Shown: in pieces, positions 18,826 to 29,490 of the stretch
Layout: every line of letters starts with the position of its first letter
Position numbering within the stretch: position 1 is the first letter of the stretch
Origin: Aquabacterium sp. CECT 9606
GTDB taxonomy: Bacteria; Pseudomonadota; Gammaproteobacteria; Burkholderiales; Burkholderiaceae_C
Assembly (NCBI RefSeq): GCF_918741295.1
Contig: NZ_CAKKNB010000004.1
Coordinates: 372,001 to 436,000, forward strand
Direction: 5' to 3'
Length of the DNA stretch: 64,000 nt
Notes under the pieces: model-generated
Database searches by the model: none
The model's input: the letters and a program-made list of their open reading frames with translations, nothing else
Told to the model about the DNA's origin: nothing
Made by a program: the position numbers and the translations under genes

Positions 18826-20052
18826 ATGTTTGATTTTCTGTCCATGGGTGCTGTCCACGACACACTCGTGCAATGGTCGGTGCAAGGTGTCTTGGACGCA
18901 AGCTGGTGGCAAGTGCTGCTGGCAACGCTGGCTTTGACGCACATCACCATCGCTTCTGTCACCATCTTCCTGCATCGTGCGCAGGCGCACCGCGCGTTGG
19001 ATTTGCATCCAATCCCGTCGCACTTTTTCCGTTTCTGGTTGTGGCTGACCACCAGCATTGTCACCAAAGAGTGGGTTGCCATTCACCGCAAGCATCACGC
19101 CAAGTGTGAAACCGAAGAAGACCCCCACAGCCCGGTTGCCCATGGCATCAAAACCGTGCTGTTGCGTGGCCGTGAGTTGTATGCCGCCGAAGCAGAAAAT
19201 CAAGAAACCCTGAAGAAATACGGCCACAACACCCCCAACGACTGGTTGGAGCGGGTGGTCTACACCGGCAAGGCCAACTGGGGTGTGATCCTCATGTTGC
19301 TGCTTGACCTCTTCCTGTTCGGCGCCATCGGTATCACCGTCTGGGCTGTGCAAATGCTCTGGATACCGGTCACGGCGGCCGGCATCATCAACGGCCTTGG
19401 TCACTGGTGGGGCTACCGCAATTTCGAAGCGCCCGACGCGTCCACCAACATTTCGCCCTGGGGCATCATCATTGGTGGTGAAGAGCTGCACAACAACCAC
19501 CACACCTACCCAACGTCGGCCAAGCTGTCGGTCAAGCCTTACGAATTCGACATTGGCTGGGGTTACATCCGTGCCCTTGAGGTGATGGGTTTGGCCAAGG
19601 TGCGCAAAACCGCCCCTCGCCTGACTTTGGGTGACATCCGCCCGGTGGCCGATGCCAAGACGCTGGAGGCCATCGTGGCCCACCGTTATGAGCTGATGGC
19701 CGGGTATGCGCGCGAAGTCAGTGCCGCTTGTTCGGCTGAACTGGCGCGGCTGAAAGCCAGCCGCCAAGAAGCGGCGGCCCACAAGCTGCAGCGCGTGCGC
19801 CATTGGTTGCACCGCGATGACGACAAGGTGCCGCAGGGCTTGCGCAATGAGATCTCACAAGCCCGCGAAGCCCACCCCAAGCTGGACAAGCTGATCGTGA
19901 TGCGTGAAGAGTTGCGGGCCCTGTGGACGCGAACCAATGTGTCTGCCGAGCAGTTGGTGGTGGATCTTCAAGGCTGGTGCCAGCGAGCTGAAGCCAGCGG
20001 TGTGGCGGCCCTGGAAGATTTCTCTCGCAAGCTGCGCGCTGCACACGCTTGA
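18826..20052 (+). CDS. Membrane fatty-acyl desaturase (acyl-CoA desaturase family)
   Basis: Di-iron integral membrane desaturase of 408 residues that introduces a cis double bond into acyl chains. The three histidine boxes are intact: HRAQAH at 50-55, HRKHH at 87-91 and HNNHH at 222-226. Hydrophobic segments at about 28-50, 66-80 and 152-182 fit the usual four-helix topology. The C-terminal 110 residues are charged, helical and longer than in many homologues. Start ATG 18826 with GAAAGG six bases upstream. A 210-base gap precedes it and a strong terminator follows, so it is probably a single-gene unit. Substrate position is not determinable here. Confidence 0.9.
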   Translation: MFDFLSMGAVHDTLVQWSVQGVLDASWWQVLLATLALTHITIASVTIFLHRAQAHRALDLHPIPSHFFRFWLWLTTSIVTKEWVAIHRKHHAKCETEEDPHSPVAHGIKTVLLRGRELYAAEAENQETLKKYGHNTPNDWLERVVYTGKANWGVILMLLLDLFLFGAIGITVWAVQMLWIPVTAAGIINGLGHWWGYRNFEAPDASTNISPWGIIIGGEELHNNHHTYPTSAKLSVKPYEFDIGWGYIRALEVMGLAKVRKTAPRLTLGDIRPVADAKTLEAIVAHRYELMAGYAREVSAACSAELARLKASRQEAAAHKLQRVRHWLHRDDDKVPQGLRNEISQAREAHPKLDKLIVMREELRALWTRTNVSAEQLVVDLQGWCQRAEASGVAALEDFSRKLRAAHA

Positions 20053-20101
20053 TATAGCGCATCTATACGGCGTAGCGTCTCCGCCGCTGCCAGCAAGTCC
20101 A

Positions 20102-20124
20102 AGCCCCGCAGTGCGGGGCTTTTT
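20102..20124 (+). terminator. Rho-independent terminator after the desaturase gene
   Basis: AGCCCCGC and GCGGGGCT form an eight-base GC-rich stem with a three-base loop, followed by five T. It is 50 bases past the desaturase stop. Confidence 0.85.
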
Positions 20125-20170
20125 CATGCCCATGATGTCCCATGATGAATGAATGAGAGACTTGGTCATG

Positions 20171-20201
20171 AAAAAACCCGCTGAGCTTGCGCCGAGCGGG
20201 T
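20171..20201 (-). terminator. Rho-independent terminator of rpmB-rpmG
   Basis: Reading the minus strand, ACCCGCT and AGCGGGT pair around a short loop and are followed by six T. It lies 28 bases past the rpmG stop. Confidence 0.85.
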
Positions 20202-20228
20202 TCTTGCGACAAGAAAAACCAGTCCGAA

Positions 20229-20399
20229 TTACTTCAGCTTGATTTCCTTGTAGGCCACATGCTTGCGAGCCTTGGGGTCGAACTTCATGAATTCCAGCTT
20301 GTTGGGCGTGGTCTTCTTGTTCTTGGTCGTGGTGTAAAAGTGGCCGGTACCCGCAGTGGATTCCAGCTTGATCTTTTCGCGTCCGCCTTTAGATGCCAT
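20229..20399 (-). CDS. rpmG: 50S ribosomal protein L33
   Basis: Basic 56-residue protein of the large ribosomal subunit. The sequence contains [12 protein letters not shown] and ends KEIKLK, as in proteobacterial L33. It has no CxxC zinc motif, so it is the C-minus form. It follows rpmB by 15 bases, the standard rpmB-rpmG pair, and is followed by a terminator. Confidence 0.95.
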   Translation of the reverse strand: MASKGGREKIKLESTAGTGHFYTTTKNKKTTPNKLEFMKFDPKARKHVAYKEIKLK

Positions 20400-20414
20400 G
20401 ATTCAGCTCCCGGA

Positions 20415-20648
20415 TCACAGTTGGCCACGGGCACGCAGATCCGTCAGGACCTGGTCAATGCCCACTTTGTCGATCAAGCGCAAAGCCGATGTGCTGATGC
20501 GCAGACGCACCCAACGGTTTTCGCTCTCGACCCAGAAACGACGGTACTGCAGGTTAGGCAGAAAACGACGCTTGGTTTTGTTGTTCGCGTGAGAAACATT
20601 GTTTCCCACCATCGGGCCCTTACCCGTGACTTGACAGACGCGTGCCAT
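20415..20648 (-). CDS. rpmB: 50S ribosomal protein L28
   Basis: 77-residue large-subunit protein, [12 protein letters not shown] start and [11 protein letters not shown] core, typical of L28. First gene of the rpmB-rpmG unit. A promoter 193-221 bases upstream predicts a leader of about 185 bases, long for a ribosomal protein transcript. Confidence 0.96.
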   Translation of the reverse strand: MARVCQVTGKGPMVGNNVSHANNKTKRRFLPNLQYRRFWVESENRWVRLRISTSALRLIDKVGIDQVLTDLRARGQL

Positions 20649-20840
20649 GACGCTTCTCCGTTCGCTGTGATTGCGCTTGTTGCCGCTGCGCTTTGTGTGA
20701 CGAAGCAGTGATCAGAACAAGGACTCTTGTTTTTTAAAACTTGAACCCTTGGGTCATCACCCTTCCGGTGACGGCGCCCAACGCATGAAAAATCATGGAG
20801 TCAAGCACCGAACACCGGGACGAATTTTGCAAAGACTGAG

Positions 20841-20869
20841 ATTATAACCAAAAACTCAAGCTCTGCCAA
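20841..20869 (-). promoter_or_regulatory. Sigma-70 promoter of rpmB-rpmG
   Basis: On the minus strand TTGGCA (20869-20864) and a perfect TATAAT (20846-20841) are 17 bases apart. Transcription would begin near 20834. It lies in the gap between trxB and rpmB. Confidence 0.8.
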
Positions 20870-20881
20870 CTTCCGCAAGCA

Positions 20882-21856
<975 letters not shown>

Positions 21857-22026
21857 TCAAACTGTGCGGGTTTCCAGGCTCATATTCGGGCTTGTATTAG
21901 GGTTCGCAATCGATAAAGTGCCTACAAATTCCTGGTGACCTGCCGAAAATTGTAGGGACTGGTGATTTGTCGCACACCAGACAAGGTGAATGTTTCACCT
22001 CGAATTCATCCAATGAGGAGCTTTCC

Positions 22027-22698
22027 ATGGCCATGCTGTCCAATCTCGACCTGATCCGGCGCGTACCGCTGTTCTCGATGCTCACCGCAGCACAGGCCGA
22101 GGCCATCGCCGAGGGCGTGGTCAAACGCCGTTATCGCCGTGGCGAGCTCATCGTCGAGCGCGGTCGCAAGACCAATTCATTGTTCATCCTCCTGACGGGC
22201 CGGGCCCGCGTGGTGGCCTCGGACGAGCGTGGCCGTGAAGTCATCCTGGCGGTGCTCGAAGCCGGCGACTACCTCGGTGAGATGAGCCTGATCGACAACG
22301 AACCCCATTCGGCTACCGTCCGCGCGGAAGTGCAGACCGATGTGCTGGTGCTGGGACGCACGGATTTTGCCCGTTGCTTGCCTGAAAACTCCAGCCTGTC
22401 CTACGCAATTTTGCGTGGTCTGGTGCAGCGTCTGCGCAATGCCGACCGCCAGATCGAATCCTTGGCCCTGCTGGATGTCTATGGCCGTGTGGCCCGGGCC
22501 CTGCTGGACATGGCCGACGAGGACGATGGCGCCAAGGTCATTCGCGGCAAGGTGTCGCGCCAGGATCTGGCCAAACACGTGGGCGCTTCGCGCGAAATGG
22601 TCAGCCGCGTCATGAAGGATCTGGAGGAACGTGGCCTGATCGAAACCCAGGACACCGGCAGCGTGGTGCTGAAAGAACGCCTGGTCGCCACGGCCTGA
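22027..22698 (+). CDS. Crp/Fnr-family transcriptional regulator
   Basis: 223-residue regulator. An N-terminal cyclic-nucleotide-binding fold (about 10-130, with GDYLGEMSLID) is joined by a long helix to a winged helix-turn-helix (SRQDLAKHVGASREMVSR, about 178-195). No N-terminal cysteine cluster is present, so it is not a classical FNR. Start ATG 22027 has GAGGAG six bases upstream; the longer in-frame opening to 21967 lacks this. Position between trxB and ftsK is common in Burkholderiales. The effector is unknown; its residues for cAMP binding cannot be judged by eye. Confidence 0.87.
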   Translation: MAMLSNLDLIRRVPLFSMLTAAQAEAIAEGVVKRRYRRGELIVERGRKTNSLFILLTGRARVVASDERGREVILAVLEAGDYLGEMSLIDNEPHSATVRAEVQTDVLVLGRTDFARCLPENSSLSYAILRGLVQRLRNADRQIESLALLDVYGRVARALLDMADEDDGAKVIRGKVSRQDLAKHVGASREMVSRVMKDLEERGLIETQDTGSVVLKERLVATA

Positions 22699-22729
22699 TG
22701 CTCTGCCGCCAAGCGGCATCGCTTTGAAA

Positions 22730-22750
22730 ATGCCCGCACAATGCGGGCAT
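22730..22750 (+). promoter_or_regulatory. Perfect hairpin overlapping the ftsK start codon
   Basis: ATGCCCGCA (22730-22738) and TGCGGGCAT (22742-22750) form a nine-base stem with a CAA loop. The last two stem bases are the first two bases of the ftsK ATG, and TTTT follows at 22754. It may terminate the Crp-family transcript, hide the ftsK start, or both. Confidence 0.6.
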
Positions 22751-25229
22751 GACTTTTCCGTTGGGTTCACTCCGCAATGAGGCGTCTGCGGACGCCAAAT
22801 CCGACCGCCGCCCGGACGCCTCCGCGTCCCCGCGCGTGACTGGGCGACTGCACCGCAGTCCCGTCGTGGTGGCGCCCGAGCCACCTGGCCCTCCGGTTGA
22901 AAACACCTTCCGCTTCCAGGCGGGCTTGCTGGTCGGCGGCGTGCTGCTGGTGCTGGCCTTGTTGTCCCTGGCCAGCCACAGCCGGCTGGACGCGGCCTTC
23001 ACCACCTCTGGGCTGAACCAGGATGCCGCCAATTGGGGTGGTCACCTGGGGGCCTATGCCTCTGACGTCGCACTGTTCCTCTTCGGGCAATCGGCTTGGT
23101 GGGGGTTGATCGTGGGCGCGCGGGTCTGGCTCAGTGGTCTTGCCCGCTGGCTGCGGCGTGACACGGCGGTTTCACTCCTTCCTTCTGGGGCCATGCCATT
23201 GGCGACATCGGCCGACGTGGTCACTCGCCCGCGCTGGCTGTTCTGGCTGGGGGTGGTCCTGTTGATGTCGGCCAGTTGCTCGCTCGAATGGTCGCGCCTG
23301 TACCGGCATGAAGCCATGTTGGCCGGGGAGCACGCGGGCGGCATCCTGGGCATGACCTTGGGCCAGTTCAGCCACAAGTGGCTGGGCTTCAACGGCTCGG
23401 GCGTGGTCTGGATCGCCCTGCTGATCGCCGGCTTGTCGCTGGCCCTGCATTTTTCGTGGCTGGACATTGCCGAGCGCATTGGCGGTTTGTTCGACCGCGT
23501 CCGCGAGCGCCGAGAAGCCAAGCGCGAAGAAGCGGTCGACTTGCGCATCGGCGAGAAAGCCACCATCGAACGCGAACGTGTGGCCGAAGAGATCCGCCAC
23601 GAGCAGCCGTTCGAGCCCATCCCCTTGGTGATCGAAAAGCCGATGGTCGAGGTTCCCAAGTCCGACCGCATCATCAAAGAGCAGCAAAAGCCTTTGTTCT
23701 CTGACATGGCCGACACCAAGCTGCCGCAGATCGCGCTGCTGGATGCCGCCCAGGGCCGCATGGAAACCGTGACACCCGAGACCTTGGAGATGACGTCACG
23801 GATGATCGAGAAGAAGCTCAAGGACTTCGGCGTGGAAGTGCGCGTGGTCGCGGCTTCTCCCGGTCCGGTCATCACGCGCTACGAGATCGAACCAGCCACG
23901 GGTGTGAAGGGCTCGCAGATCGTGAACCTGGCCAAGGACCTGGCGCGCTCGTTGTCGCTGGTGTCGATCCGCGTGGTCGAAACCATTCCGGGCAAGAACC
24001 TGATGGCGCTGGAGTTGCCCAACGCCAAGCGCCAGATGATCCGCCTGACGGAGATCCTCGGCTCGCAGGTTTACAACGATGCGCAGTCCATGCTGACCAT
24101 CGGCCTGGGCAAGGACATCATCGGCGCGCCAGTAGTGGCCGACCTGACCAAGATGCCGCACTGCCTGGTGGCTGGCACGACCGGCTCGGGCAAATCGGTG
24201 GGCATCAACGCCACCATCCTGAGCCTGCTCTACAAGGCCGAGGCGCGCGATGTGCGCCTGATCCTGATCGATCCGAAGATGCTGGAAATGAGCGTCTACG
24301 AAGGCATCCCGCACCTGCTGTGTCCGGTCGTGACCGACATGAAGCAGGCGTCCAACGCGCTGAACTGGGCTGTGGGCGAGATGGAGCGCCGCTACAAGCT
24401 CATGAGCAAGATGGGCGTGCGCAACCTGGCCGGCTACAACAAGAAGATCGATGAAGCCACGGCGAGGGGCGAGTTCCTGCCCAACCCTTTCAGCCTGACG
24501 CCGGAATCGCCCGAGCCTCAAGAGCGCATGCCCTTCATCGTCATCATCATCGACGAGTTGGCCGACCTGATGATGGTGGTGGGCAAGAAGATCGAAGAGC
24601 TGATCGCACGGTTGGCGCAAAAGGCGCGGGCTTCGGGTGTGCACTTGATTTTGGCCACCCAGCGCCCCAGTGTCGACGTGATCACGGGGCTGATCAAGGC
24701 CAACATTCCCACGCGGATCTCTTTCCAGGTCAGCAGCAAGATTGACAGCCGCACCATCCTTGACCAAATGGGCGCCGAAGCCTTGCTGGGGCAGGGCGAC
24801 ATGCTGTATCTGCCTTCGGGCAGCGGCTTGCCGATGCGTGTGCACGGCGCCTTTGTCAGTGATGACGAAGTCCACCGCGTGGTCGAATATTTGAAATCAC
24901 AAGGCGAGCCCAACTACATCGAAGGCATCCTCGAAGGCGGCGTGCTGGACGGCGATGCTGGCAGCGATGGCGTGCCCGGGGGCAGTGGCGATTCCGAATC
25001 CGACCCCATGTACGACCAGGCCGTGGCCATCGTGCTGCAACACCGCAAGGCCTCGATCTCGCTCGTGCAGCGTCACCTGCGCATCGGCTACAACCGCGCA
25101 GCACGGTTGCTGGAACAAATGGAGAAATCTGGACTCGTATCGAACATGGCCACCAACGGCAACCGCGAGTTGCTGGTGCCCAACCGCACGGGCGACGGTG
25201 GCGCGACTGCTGCGCCCTGGGACGCCTGA
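22749..25229 (+). CDS. ftsK: DNA translocase FtsK
   Basis: 826-residue septal DNA pump that clears and aligns chromosome ends during division. The N-terminus has about four membrane helices between residues 55 and 240. A charged linker follows to about 310. The motor has Walker A GTTGSGKS at 476-483 and a hydrophobic strand [16 protein letters not shown] for Walker B. The C-terminal gamma winged helix ([19 protein letters not shown]) reads KOPS sites. Length is close to short FtsK/SpoIIIE forms. The ATG at 22749 has no clear ribosome site and lies in a hairpin. lolA follows after 25 bases. Confidence 0.95.
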   Translation: MTFPLGSLRNEASADAKSDRRPDASASPRVTGRLHRSPVVVAPEPPGPPVENTFRFQAGLLVGGVLLVLALLSLASHSRLDAAFTTSGLNQDAANWGGHLGAYASDVALFLFGQSAWWGLIVGARVWLSGLARWLRRDTAVSLLPSGAMPLATSADVVTRPRWLFWLGVVLLMSASCSLEWSRLYRHEAMLAGEHAGGILGMTLGQFSHKWLGFNGSGVVWIALLIAGLSLALHFSWLDIAERIGGLFDRVRERREAKREEAVDLRIGEKATIERERVAEEIRHEQPFEPIPLVIEKPMVEVPKSDRIIKEQQKPLFSDMADTKLPQIALLDAAQGRMETVTPETLEMTSRMIEKKLKDFGVEVRVVAASPGPVITRYEIEPATGVKGSQIVNLAKDLARSLSLVSIRVVETIPGKNLMALELPNAKRQMIRLTEILGSQVYNDAQSMLTIGLGKDIIGAPVVADLTKMPHCLVAGTTGSGKSVGINATILSLLYKAEARDVRLILIDPKMLEMSVYEGIPHLLCPVVTDMKQASNALNWAVGEMERRYKLMSKMGVRNLAGYNKKIDEATARGEFLPNPFSLTPESPEPQERMPFIVIIIDELADLMMVVGKKIEELIARLAQKARASGVHLILATQRPSVDVITGLIKANIPTRISFQVSSKIDSRTILDQMGAEALLGQGDMLYLPSGSGLPMRVHGAFVSDDEVHRVVEYLKSQGEPNYIEGILEGGVLDGDAGSDGVPGGSGDSESDPMYDQAVAIVLQHRKASISLVQRHLRIGYNRAARLLEQMEKSGLVSNMATNGNRELLVPNRTGDGGATAAPWDA

Positions 25230-25254
25230 TGGCGATGAAAGCGATCACACCTGC

Positions 25255-25905
25255 ATGAACAACCGATTCACTTGGAAGCCCGGCGCGCTGGCCTTGGCAT
25301 TGAGCGCCTCTTTGGCGAACACGGCCCATGCCGATGGCGTGAGCACCTTGCGCGCTTTCGTCAAGGACGTGAACACCGGCCGTGGCAACTTCACCCAGCT
25401 GGTGACGTCGCCCGATGGCAAGAAATCCCGCAAGTCCAATGGCAGCCTGGAGTTTCAGCGGCCCAACCGCTTTCGCTTCAACTACACCACCCCCACCGAG
25501 CAACTGATCGTGGGCGATGGCCGGAAAGTCTGGTTGTGGGACACGGACTTGAACCAGGTCACGGTGCGCCCCATGAGCAATGCCCTGGGCGCCACGCCGG
25601 CGGCCTTGCTGTCAGGCGGATCACTGGAGAAGGACTTCACGCTCAAGGACGTGCCGAAGCAGGCCCTGTCAGGTCCTGATGCCTCAATGGAATGGGTGGA
25701 GGCCGTGCCACGCGACAAGGACGGACAGTTCCGTTCGGTGCGGGTCGGCTTCAAGGCGGGCGTGTTGGCCGCGCTGGTGATCGAAGACGGCTTTGGTCAA
25801 CGATCAAGACTGGACTTTGCCCAGTTTGAATCACGGGTGACTTTGCCAGCCACCCGCTTTCAGTTCACACCGCCCGCTGGGGCGGATGTGCTGGACCAGC
25901 CCTGA
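25255..25905 (+). CDS. lolA: Outer-membrane lipoprotein carrier protein LolA
   Basis: Periplasmic chaperone that carries lipoproteins from LolCDE to the outer membrane. 216 residues from ATG 25255, with a signal peptide ending near residue 26 (ANTAHA then DGVST). The LolA fold is supported by GNFTQLV, GSLEFQRPNRFRFNY and the ARG-type strand region near 70. It follows ftsK by 25 bases, as in many proteobacteria, and is probably co-transcribed with it. Confidence 0.93.
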   Translation: MNNRFTWKPGALALALSASLANTAHADGVSTLRAFVKDVNTGRGNFTQLVTSPDGKKSRKSNGSLEFQRPNRFRFNYTTPTEQLIVGDGRKVWLWDTDLNQVTVRPMSNALGATPAALLSGGSLEKDFTLKDVPKQALSGPDASMEWVEAVPRDKDGQFRSVRVGFKAGVLAALVIEDGFGQRSRLDFAQFESRVTLPATRFQFTPPAGADVLDQP

Positions 25906-25918
25906 GGCCAGTCCAGTC

Positions 25919-25936
25919 TGACTGAATGATCAGTCA
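25919..25936. repeat. Inverted repeat between convergent lolA and helicase genes
   Basis: TGACTGA and TCAGTCA flank ATGA as a perfect seven-base palindrome that includes the helicase stop codon. No T run follows on either strand, so it is only a possible bidirectional terminator. Confidence 0.4.
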
Positions 25937-27688
25937 GTCTTCGCGCTTGAAACCGCCACCTTGGCGCTTCGGGCCGCCAAAGGAAGGCTTGCCGCCGAAC
26001 GAGGGCTTGGGGCCGCCGAAAGAGGGCTTGCCGCCAAACGAAGGCTTGTTGCCGCCGAAAGAGGGCTTGCCACCGAACGAAGGCTTGCTGTCGCCACGGG
26101 GGCCGCCACCGAACGCGGGACGGTCGTCACCACCGGCAGGGCGGAAATCGCCACGGGGCTGGTCGCCACCAAAGCTGGGTCGGCTGTTGTAGCCACCTTC
26201 GGACGGGCCATCGCGACGCGGGCCACGGTTTTGATAACCGCCGCCATTGCCGCCACCAAAACCACCTTCGCGCTGACCGCCGCCGAAGCCGCCTTCACGC
26301 GGGGCGCCGTAGGAGCGGCCGCCACCGCCAAAGCCACCTTCACGAGGGCCACGTTGACCGGGCATGGGCTTGCCATGGCGCATTGGGCCGTTGGAGGGCG
26401 AGGGCGCCTTGGGTTCCAGGCCAGCGATGGTCGCCACGGGGATGTTCTGCGTGGTGTAACGCTCGATGCGGCGCAACATGGGGATGTCACGACGCTCGGC
26501 GATCGTCACGGCCAGGCCGCTGCGACCAGCACGGCCCGTGCGGCCGATGCGGTGAACGTAATCTTCCGGCTTCATGGGCATGCCGTAGTTGATCACGTGG
26601 GTGATTGTGGGCACGTCAATGCCGCGGGCGGCGACGTCGGTGGCGACCAGGATCTTCAACTGGCGTTGACGCAGGGCTTGCAGCACGCGGGTGCGGCGGC
26701 CTTGGGGCATGCCACCGTGCAGGGCGGCAACTTCATGGCCCATGTCGGCCAGGCGGTCGGCCAGGATGTCGGCATCGCGCTGGGTGCTGGTGAAGATCAC
26801 GGCTTGGTCAACGTCACGCTGGGTCAGCAAGCTGTCCAGCAAGTCGTTCTTGTGCGCGAAGTGGTCGGCGTAGTGCAGACGCTGTTCGATGTTGTCATGG
26901 CTGTCGGTGTGCGAGGCCACGTCGATGCTTTGTGCATCAGGACGGGTCAGGCGCGCAGCCAGCTTGCCCACGTGACCGGCGAAGGTCGCGCTGAACATCA
27001 GGGTTTGGCGGTCGGCTGGGGTTTGCGAAGCGATGTGCTCGATGTCTTCGATGAAGCCCATGTCCAGCATGCGGTCGGCTTCGTCCAGGACGAGGACTTC
27101 CAGGTTGGACAGCACACAGACGCCGGTGCCCAGGTGGTCGATCAGGCGGCCAGGGGTGGCGATCAGCACATCCAACGGGCCACGCAGGGCCTTGAGCTGG
27201 GCAGCGTAAGGCACACCACCGACGACGGTGGCAACGCGCAGGCCTTGCATGTGGCGACCATAGGTCGAAGCAGCCTTGGCCACTTGCATGGCCAGTTCAC
27301 GGGTGGGGGCCAGGACCAGGATGCGGGGACCATGAACCATGCCTTTTTCGCGGCGCTTGCCATCGCCGCGGGCGGCGATCAGGCGTTGCAGGGCGGGCAG
27401 CATGAAGGCGGCGGTCTTTCCGCTGCCAGTGCTGGCGGCGACCTTGATGTCGGCGCCGTTCATGGCCACGGGGATCGATTGGATCTGGACCGTGGTGGGC
27501 TGGGTGTAGCCGGAGTCGGTCAGGGCCTTGATCAGCACGGCGTCTAGGCCGAGGTCGGAAAAGCGCACGCCGCCGGAGGTGTCGACCGCAGTGTCTTCAG
27601 CGCCGACATCGTCGGTGGCCACGTCGAGTTCGCGGGCCAAGGCGTCGATTTTCGACGGCTCGGTGGAGGGATTAAATTCTTGATTCAT
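25934..27688 (-). CDS. DEAD-box RNA helicase, RhlE-like, with Gly-rich repeat tail
   Basis: ATP-dependent RNA helicase of 584 residues from ATG 27688. The Q motif region (FSDLGLDAVL), ASTGSGKTAAF (motif I), PTRELA, TPGRLIDHL, DEAD, SAT and HRIGRTGRAGRSG are all present. After residue about 420 the tail is low-complexity: GGFGGG and RGG-type repeats, then seven SFGG units in KPSFGG-like repeats ending GFKRED. Such tails bind RNA and promote condensation. An upstream in-frame ATG (27745) would add 19 residues and is less likely. The role is probably ribosome assembly or cold adaptation, by family only. Confidence 0.92.
   Translation of the reverse strand: MNQEFNPSTEPSKIDALARELDVATDDVGAEDTAVDTSGGVRFSDLGLDAVLIKALTDSGYTQPTTVQIQSIPVAMNGADIKVAASTGSGKTAAFMLPALQRLIAARGDGKRREKGMVHGPRILVLAPTRELAMQVAKAASTYGRHMQGLRVATVVGGVPYAAQLKALRGPLDVLIATPGRLIDHLGTGVCVLSNLEVLVLDEADRMLDMGFIEDIEHIASQTPADRQTLMFSATFAGHVGKLAARLTRPDAQSIDVASHTDSHDNIEQRLHYADHFAHKNDLLDSLLTQRDVDQAVIFTSTQRDADILADRLADMGHEVAALHGGMPQGRRTRVLQALRQRQLKILVATDVAARGIDVPTITHVINYGMPMKPEDYVHRIGRTGRAGRSGLAVTIAERRDIPMLRRIERYTTQNIPVATIAGLEPKAPSPSNGPMRHGKPMPGQRGPREGGFGGGGRSYGAPREGGFGGGQREGGFGGGNGGGYQNRGPRRDGPSEGGYNSRPSFGGDQPRGDFRPAGGDDRPAFGGGPRGDSKPSFGGKPSFGGNKPSFGGKPSFGGPKPSFGGKPSFGGPKRQGGGFKRED
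25973..26088 (-). repeat. Tandem coding repeat in the helicase C-terminus
   Basis: Units of 18 to 24 bases around AAGGCTTG / AGGGCTTG plus GCCGCC recur about seven times and encode KPSFGG-type units. Copies differ at silent and single positions, so slippage-driven copy-number change between strains is likely. Confidence 0.8.
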
Positions 27689-28140
27689 GATTGTTCTTTC
27701 AAGCCAGGACAAAGCGCTGCCGCTTCCGGCAAAGCCAGAAGGCAAAAGCGCTGCGACCAGGTGCCAACGGAAGGGTTGGTCAACCTGGAACAGGTGAGGT
27801 CGCTGTGGATTCGTGTCCGAATCGCGTGACAGGGCGGATGGGCTGAGCAGCCAAAGCGCAAGGCGTCACGGTGAGCCGGTTTGGAAAGCGACGGCATCGC
27901 CGCCAACCGAGACTCAAGACACGACTATCAGTTGACACCCGACGGTGCAACTCGGCTTGAAAAGGTCAGAGGGGATGAACGAAAACTCGGGTAGCTGTTT
28001 TGCCTGGAAAACCATGCGGGCAGTTATCGGGTCAACCCGCATTATGTCATTGGCTGCCCCACTTGTCTAGTCACCATTGCAGATCGGGCTTGAACACCCC
28101 CCATTGCAAGGGCCATGGCTGCTGCGGCGACAATGTGCGC
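27689..28140. other. 452-base gap between divergent helicase and rarA genes
   Basis: The gap must hold both promoters and probably a long helicase leader. I see no convincing -35/-10 pair, terminator, RNA gene or open reading frame with a recognisable product. GGGTCAACCCG near 28029 is a short palindrome of unknown meaning. Confidence 0.5.
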
Positions 28141-29490
28141 ATGCAAGAGAGCCTGTCATTGCCATTGGATCCTCCTGACGCGCCACCCCATTTGGCGAGC
28201 AAGGCGGCTTTGGGCGCGCCCTTGGCCGAACGCCTCAGGCCCAAAACACTCGATGAAGTGGTCGGTCAGGATCATCTGCTGGGTGCCGGACAGCCTTTGC
28301 GCGTGGCTTTCGAGTCAGGCCAGCCCCATTCCATGATCTTGTGGGGCCCGCCAGGTGTGGGCAAGACGACCTTGGCGCGCCTCATGGCCCAGGCATTCGA
28401 CGCCCAGTTCCTGAGCATCTCGGCTGTGCTGGGCGGCGTCAAGGACATCCGCGAAGCCGTGGACAAGGCCTTGCTGGCCCAGCGCAACGGCCTGCGCACG
28501 ATTGTGTTCGTGGACGAAGTGCACCGGTTCAACAAAGCCCAGCAGGACGCCTTCCTGCCCCACGTGGAATCGGGCCTGTTCACCTTCATTGGCGCCACGA
28601 CCGAGAATCCCTCCTTCGAGGTCAACGCGGCCTTGCTGTCGCGCGCCACCGTGCATGTCCTGAGGTCCATGGACGACGAAGCCATGGCGCAATTGCTGGC
28701 GCGCGGCCAGGAGGCGCTGCAAGGTGCGGCCCTGACTCCAGAGGCCGCCACACGGCTGATCGCGTATGCGGATGGCGATGCGCGGCGCTTGCTCAACACT
28801 TACGAAACCTTGACGGGCATGCTCAAGGGCAGGCCGTTGATCGACGAGGCCGCGCTCGAGAAGTCCCTCGGCGAGCAATTGCGCCGTTACGACAAGGGCG
28901 GCGATCAGTTCTACGACACCATCTCGGCCCTTCACAAATCGGTGCGCGGCTCAGACCCTGATGCGGCTTTGTATTGGTTTGTGCGCATGGTCGATGGTGG
29001 GGTCGATCCCCGCTACATCACCCGCCGCCTGATCCGCATGGCCAGCGAAGACATTGGCCTGGCCGACCCACGCGCGCTGCGCATGGCCCTGGACGCGGCC
29101 GACACCTATGAGCGCCTGGGCACGCCCGAAGGTGAACTGACCTTGGCGCAGTGTGTGATCTACCTGGCGATGGCCCCGAAGAGCAACGCGGCCTACAAGG
29201 CCTACAAGGCCGTTCGTGCCTGGGTCAAACAGGACACGACCCGCCCCGTGCCGCTGCACCTGCGCAACGCGCCCACCAAGCTGATGAAGAATCTGGGCTT
29301 TGGCCAGGACTACCGCTATGCCCATGACGAACCCGATGCGGTGGCGGCCGGGGAAAACTATTTCCCCGATGGGATGGTGCCCCAGGCGTTCTACCAGCCC
29401 GTGCCGCGCGGACTGGAGATCAAGATTGGCGAGCGTCTGACGCAGTTGCGTGAACTGGCTGGCAAGCCCGGTCAGGTCAAGGCAAAGTGA
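28141..29490 (+). CDS. rarA: Replication-associated recombination protein A (MgsA/RarA AAA ATPase)
   Basis: 449-residue clamp-loader-like ATPase acting at stalled forks. Walker A GPPGVGKT at 69-76, Walker B VDEVHRF, sensor 1 FIGATTENPSF and the C-terminal MgsA tetramerisation region (DPDAALYWFVRMVDGG, YKAYKAVRAW) are intact. Start ATG 28141 opens a typical N-terminus; the upstream open frame has no support. Its 3' end overlaps the 3' end of tssL by 14 bases, convergently. Confidence 0.94.
   Translation: MQESLSLPLDPPDAPPHLASKAALGAPLAERLRPKTLDEVVGQDHLLGAGQPLRVAFESGQPHSMILWGPPGVGKTTLARLMAQAFDAQFLSISAVLGGVKDIREAVDKALLAQRNGLRTIVFVDEVHRFNKAQQDAFLPHVESGLFTFIGATTENPSFEVNAALLSRATVHVLRSMDDEAMAQLLARGQEALQGAALTPEAATRLIAYADGDARRLLNTYETLTGMLKGRPLIDEAALEKSLGEQLRRYDKGGDQFYDTISALHKSVRGSDPDAALYWFVRMVDGGVDPRYITRRLIRMASEDIGLADPRALRMALDAADTYERLGTPEGELTLAQCVIYLAMAPKSNAAYKAYKAVRAWVKQDTTRPVPLHLRNAPTKLMKNLGFGQDYRYAHDEPDAVAAGENYFPDGMVPQAFYQPVPRGLEIKIGERLTQLRELAGKPGQVKAK

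Noticed and set aside
24955-25254. Extension of lolA upstream over the end of ftsK
   Set aside because: The extension is out of frame with ftsK, Cys/Arg-rich, and the LolA signal peptide begins at ATG 25255.
25926-26192. Plus-strand repetitive Pro/Gly-rich 88-codon frame
   Set aside because: Mirror of the helicase repeat tail; no ribosome site.
25961-27547. Plus-strand 528-codon open frame
   Set aside because: Antisense of the DEAD-box helicase; low-complexity translation.
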